From: Toxorhynchites rutilus septentrionalis
Lineage: Eukaryota; Arthropoda; Insecta; Diptera; Culicidae
Length of the DNA: 64,000 nt
Assembly: GCF_029784135.1 (NCBI RefSeq)
Contig: NC_073744.1
Coordinates: forward strand, 76,673,935 to 76,737,934
Direction: 5' to 3'
Of the stretch, positions 60,429-64,000 are shown piece by piece (the stretch's first letter is position 1; each line of letters starts with the position of its first letter). A program made the position numbers and the translations under genes. The notes below the pieces were generated by a model. The model saw only the letters and a list, made by a program, of their open reading frames with translations. It had not been told where the DNA came from and searched no databases.

Positions 60429-60783
60429 AGGAAATACATAGCTCATCATGTTGCTCCTTAGTTATTTTTCTATACAATGCAGATGTAACGTCATTCATTT
60501 TTCAACATCAGTTATCAACCAAAGAAAGCAGTTCTTGCTACCGAGAAAATTAGTTAATGCCATCCTGCATACAATGTGTTGTAATTTGAAGCCATTTTTA
60601 ATTCGGAAACCATGCATGGGTTTGTGAAAACTGAATGATCAATTTAAAAGACCCCAACCACCAATAAGTTCAAGAACAAGATAAACAAAATAAATCAGTT
60701 TATATTATATGTCATATTATGTCTCTTTAAAATGCATTGGTATTGTGAAAAACTTTCAATAACTCTTCTTTGAAAGGTTTAAT

Positions 60784-60799
60784 GGCCCTGAAAAGCGCC
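60784..60799 (-). promoter_or_regulatory. Relic histone mRNA 3' stem-loop (copy 1)
   Basis: The - strand reads GGCGCTTTTCAGGGCC. The histone stem-loop consensus has GGCYCTTTTCAGRGCC; here one stem position is changed. It follows a decayed H2A reading. Confidence 0.65.
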
Positions 60800-61066
60800 G
60801 TGTTTTACGGTGGCTGGTTTTGCCACCAAAGCAGTCTGTATAAACAAACTTTTTCCTTCTTCTACCTGCTTCCGTTTTGCAATTGCGTTTGCCACTCGCT
60901 GAAACTAGTTGTTGCCACCGAACCGAATGTGCTCTGTTCTGTTCGGTTTTGCGGGTTTTTTTTATTGTTGTGAGCAGCTTTGCAAGCCAACTCGAGCACT
61001 CCGGCGGCCGAAATTCTATAACCGCTATTAGGTATACTGGTGCTCCGGCACCAATCCGTTGATGCG
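60784..61066 (-). pseudogene. Histone H2A pseudogene, copy 1 (5' truncated)
   Basis: On the - strand the sequence reads RIGAGAPVYLIAVIEF and then, after frame slips, ELACKAAHNNKK. This is the H2A core (RVGAGAPVYLAAVMEY, ELAGNAARDNKK) with errors. After KKTR the protein departs from H2A into a basic stretch (ASGKRNCKT...) also found in copy 2. The copy ends at 60799-60784 with GGCGCTTTTCAGGGCC, the replication-dependent histone 3' stem-loop with one stem mismatch. No H2A N-terminus is visible upstream of about 61066. It is a dead copy of a cell-cycle histone gene. Confidence 0.75.
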
Positions 61067-61253
61067 ATGTGATGTGAAACGATGCCACACAACCACACTG
61101 ATTTACGGTTTGAAAGAGAATGATATATTTTTCAGCGGATCCGCGCCTTTTGTACTCTAGCGGTACACACTCACAGGATAGAGACAAATCAGCAGACTAA
61201 GCCAAAGGGGCGAGTCCAACGAGACGAACGAAAGAGCGTTGAAAGGCAGCGAT

Positions 61254-61310
61254 AGAGACGAATGAACTGAAAAGTTTAAACCCTCTTAAAGCCAAAAAAG
61301 AAGAAGAAGA
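61254..61310 (+). mobile_element. 57-bp SINE-tail insertion
   Basis: agagacgaatgaactg...ccctcttaaagcc plus (GAA)n, flanked by aaaggcagcgat at 61242-61253 and 61311-61322. Same tail as 60376-60428. Confidence 0.78.
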
Positions 61311-61322
61311 AAAGGCAGCGAT

Positions 61323-62000
61323 GGCAAAAAAATACATTCATTACGATTTGTTCACTCGTTGGATTCACATGCAGGCTAAAAAGGGTCCTTTTCAGGATCA
61401 CAAAATTATTTTTAATCTAAAGAGTTTATTGTTTTGCTATCACTCGATATCCCCATCTTGTTCGGCTAAACCTTCCTGTTTAACGATTGCGTTTGCCACT
61501 CGCCACAGCTTTCACAGTTGGAAAATTTCTTCCCATCCAGCTTGTGACATGTTGTACAGTAAATTATATTTAATGCGACGTGCCGAAACACCACTCAGTG
61601 TCGCAATGGAGGCGATTTTAACCTGCAATTGAACATTTGCGATGACAGTGGTACAGTGTCGACTTTCAATGTGGGGTCATAATTTGGACCTCGAACTTTA
61701 TGTTTACAAAAATGTCCAACTAAATATGTCGCATTACAGGTCCGTCCAATTAGCTGAATATCGAGCTAAATGTAAATTACTGTACTTTCAATCTAGAAGC
61801 AATTTAAAAATTAATGAATATTGAATAATCGGGAAAGTCCCCAACCATAAATAAACTCAGAACAACTGCCAAATTCACATACTCATCATATACTGGCAAA
61901 CAAATTATGAAAAAATCAATTTGTGTTTTATTATTATTTTGGATATTATTTTAGAAAGCATTGAACTGTATTTCGTAAACTCTTTTTTGAAAGGTTTAAT
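61323..62000. other. Spacer between H2A pseudogenes
   Basis: No gene. Some phrases (gcgtttgccactcgc near 61491) recur in the H2A copies. Confidence 0.4.
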
Positions 62001-62016
62001 GGCCCTGATAAGCGCC
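62001..62016 (-). promoter_or_regulatory. Relic histone mRNA 3' stem-loop (copy 2)
   Basis: The - strand reads GGCGCTTATCAGGGCC, the same stem mismatch as copy 1 plus one loop change. It follows the second decayed H2A. Confidence 0.6.
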
Positions 62017-62435
62017 GTGTTTTATGGAATTTTAGAAAACTTAGTACTCGTGGTTTTGAAAAAAAAAACATTTCGAACGCCCTCGATGCCGCCTTATTCT
62101 GGATTTGCCACCAAAGAACAAACTTTTTTCTTCTGCTACCAGCTGCCGTTTTGCGATTGCGTTTGCCACTCGCTGCAACTGCCTGTTGTTGTCTTGATGT
62201 CCACCGAACCGAATGTGTTCTGTTCTGAATGCGGGTTTTCTTATCGTCGCGAGCAGCTTTACCAGCCAACTCGATCACTTCGACGGCCGAAACTATATAA
62301 CGCCGGCTAGGTGGACTGGTGCACTGGTTCTAACGCGCTCGGTCTAGCTACCCTTGCGGGGAACTCCAGATCAACACGGTTCGGGCGGGATTTTGCCTTT
62401 CCCTTCACTTTTCCTCCTTTGCCATGTCCAGACAT
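62001..62435 (-). pseudogene. Histone H2A pseudogene, copy 2
   Basis: ATG at 62435-62433 opens MSGHGKGGKVKGKAKSRPNR, the H2A N-terminal tail with few changes. The frame then decays and stops at 62309-62307. Further on, another frame reads VIELAGKAARDDKKTRI (62280-62228), the H2A alpha-2/3 region, so the middle of the fold is deleted or scrambled. After KKTRI the sequence leaves H2A and reads NRTHSVRW... and SGKRNRKTAAGSRRKKF, as in copy 1. It ends at 62016-62001 with GGCGCTTATCAGGGCC, a histone 3' stem-loop with a stem mismatch. The shared foreign 3' part means both copies descend from one altered ancestor. Confidence 0.8.
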
Positions 62436-62964
62436 GGCTGCTTGGGTTGGTTTGTTGAAGTGTTTTGATACGAACCGATGTGGTGTACGGTTTGAATGAG
62501 AATGATCGTTACGGCAGCGGAGCGGGGATTTTTAAGCTGACTGGCTGGCTCGAGAATTACGCATGTGTGAGACAGCGACCAATGTTTCGTTCATTTTTTT
62601 CTTTTTCCTTTCCAATGGTGCTTCATTCTATTTCGCTGCTGCTCTGGTTGCCCGTTTTGGTCGGTACGATTTGAGGAGCACAAAATGGACCAATCAAAAA
62701 TGGGCACATAGTGCATTTGGACAATGCTTGATATTTCACAATTATTCAATTATTTATCTCAAGAAAAATGAAATGTTATTCATTATGATAGATGCGTAGA
62801 TATATTTCCTATCAATTGATGCCAAAACCATTGCGATCTATTGAGAAATGCTCGAGTTAGTTAGCGAATGACTTCTGTATATGACGGGGTAACGAACACC
62901 TTAAGCGAGTGTCTTCCGGGCTGCGACAACACGGGCAATTGTACAGCGAGAAATGATATCAATA

Positions 62965-63817
62965 CAGGTCGGACTCGATTATCCGGACTATTGATTTTTT
63001 TTACTCCGGATAACCGAATCCACCGGATAATCGAGTCAAAACTATTTTTTTTCTTTATTTGTTTTTTTGCATGTATTTTTCGTTTTTTGAAAATAAAAAA
63101 GGAATTTGATTTTTGATTCATCCCCTTAAAGTCAGAAAACACCTTTTCCACATGAAAAAGAATAATTTATCCAGATTCTCTCAGGAAGTGATAGACGATC
63201 ATATTTGATGAAAAAAATCCTCCTACGCATATGTTCGAATATCAACAATGACAGAGTTACAGAACTTTTTTTTTGTTTCGGACTCTGTTGCTTCATACTG
63301 GCTCTACATTAAAAAGTACGCTACGGAAGACGATTCTGAAGCTTTCATTTGAAAGATGAGAAAATTTAGTACAGGATATAGTAGTGAAACAACTAAATTA
63401 GTGAATTTTAATAACATTTTGGAAGTGAAACACTTGAAAGGTAATAATTTTGAAGGTGTTATTATTAATTTTATCCTAAAAAATTATATTAAACTAGATT
63501 GTTTCTATCAATTAAAATTTAGTTCTTCAACCGCTCCACAATTTGTTCTTTGACGCACAACTTTTATCTTTCTTAATTTGGCTGCAATATCGATATAAAC
63601 AATTCCTGGTGAAAATTCAAGCAAAATCTTCAAAAATCACGATGATTACCCTACTGTACATGTAATAGCCACTTAAACTTCACCTTAACGTTGAAAGGTT
63701 ACATTTTTTCATGCAATAAGTCAAATTTGAAATATAAAAAAATATTTTTTTCCAAACTGAATATAATCGAGTCCAAAATTGTATATAATCGAATCACATA
63801 TAATCGAGTCCGACCTG
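62965..63817. mobile_element. pogo/Tc1-like non-autonomous element
   Basis: Perfect 18-bp inverted ends CAGGTCGGACTCGATTAT (62965-62982; complement at 63800-63817), flanked by TA on both sides (62963-62964; 63818-63819). 853 bp, AT-rich, no transposase. Subterminal copies of taatcgagtc occur near both ends. Confidence 0.82.
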
Positions 63818-63842
63818 TACTGTATTTTATTAGTCTAATCGT

Positions 63843-64000
63843 GTGGTCCCCATGGCCTAGTGGTAAGCATTGCGCTTGCCAAGATGGGGGCATTCCCGTT
63901 CGGGTCAGAAATTCTATCGTCATAGATCGTTTTTCTGGCTTGCACTGGTAAAGGAGAACTGTCTAGGGCGTGGTGGGATGAGCATATTGGGCATTGCCAG
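63843..64000 (+). mobile_element. tRNA-derived SINE, runs off the window
   Basis: tRNA-like head GTCCCCATGGCCTAGTGG...with B-box-like GTTCGGGTC near 63898, then a SINE body. The 3' end is outside the window. Confidence 0.55.

Noticed and set aside
1..64000. CRISPR arrays, bacterial operons or Shine-Dalgarno signals
   Set aside because: The window is plainly insect nuclear DNA: spliced genes, SINEs and non-LTR elements. Direct repeats here are micro- or minisatellites and target duplications.

Overview
This window is from a culicine mosquito, most likely an Aedes species. I infer this from the mix of mobile elements (I-clade and LOA-clade retrotransposons like the families known as MosquI and Lian, tRNA-derived SINEs, mariner, ITmD37E-like, BEL/Pao, Helitron and TTAA-type MITEs), the very long element-packed introns, and host genes whose nearest recognisable relatives are dipteran. 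No species-specific marker was tested.

Host genes. (1) An atypical soluble guanylyl cyclase of the Gyc-89D type runs on the + strand from exon 1 (615-656) to a stop at 40569-40571. Seven exons join in frame to 641 codons. Intron 1 is about 37.7 kb and holds almost all mobile DNA of the left half. Inside it, at 14763-14804, lies a second 14-codon exon beginning MYG and ending at a perfect donor in the same phase: a candidate alternative first exon. (2) Tail to tail with it on the - strand (45262-40763) is a secreted protein of about 1459 residues: a long Ser/Thr-rich mucin-like region followed by a trypsin-fold domain in which all three catalytic positions are replaced. (3) Further right on the - strand are two active-looking trypsin-type catalytic units (52480-51436 and 51206-50248). 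Each starts with a homologous linker exon in phase 0. The only signal-peptide exon found is at 58757-58674, also phase 0, so the two units may be alternative 3' cassettes of one gene or two tandem genes. All three protease-like proteins end in a Cys-x-Cys tail and form a small family cluster. (4) A short gene of unknown function (53927-54313, +) lies within the proposed protease intron. (5) Two decayed histone H2A copies (about 60784-61066 and 62001-62435, -) keep the 3' stem-loop of replication-dependent histone genes.

Mobile DNA, left to right: a decayed I-clade element (1145-5700, -); a decayed LOA element (6005-8982, -); a 3,853-bp block carrying part of that LOA element and a mariner relic, present twice almost identically (6904-10756 and 10763-14615); a three-layer nest (LOA fragment inside a fold-back mariner inside an 8-bp-TSD, hAT-like element, 15283-18078); a TTAA-flanked MITE (19268-19790); a full-length, apparently intact I-clade element with poly(A), 10-bp target duplication and a likely internal promoter (20722-26750, -); a 63-bp perfect snap-back insertion (28593-28800); a SINE (28887-29154); mariner, ITmD37E-like and T1/Jockey-like relics (29680-36058); and truncated SINEs. 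The right half holds SINEs, a Helitron composite (49368-50032), a BEL/Pao relic (55440-56930), a minisatellite (56969-57160), a Tc1/mariner relic (57595-57960), two 53-57 bp SINE-tail insertions with target duplications, and a pogo/Tc1-like element with 18-bp inverted ends (62965-63817).

All calls come from reading the sequence. Exon joins are inferred from frame, splice consensus and family knowledge; no transcript was available.
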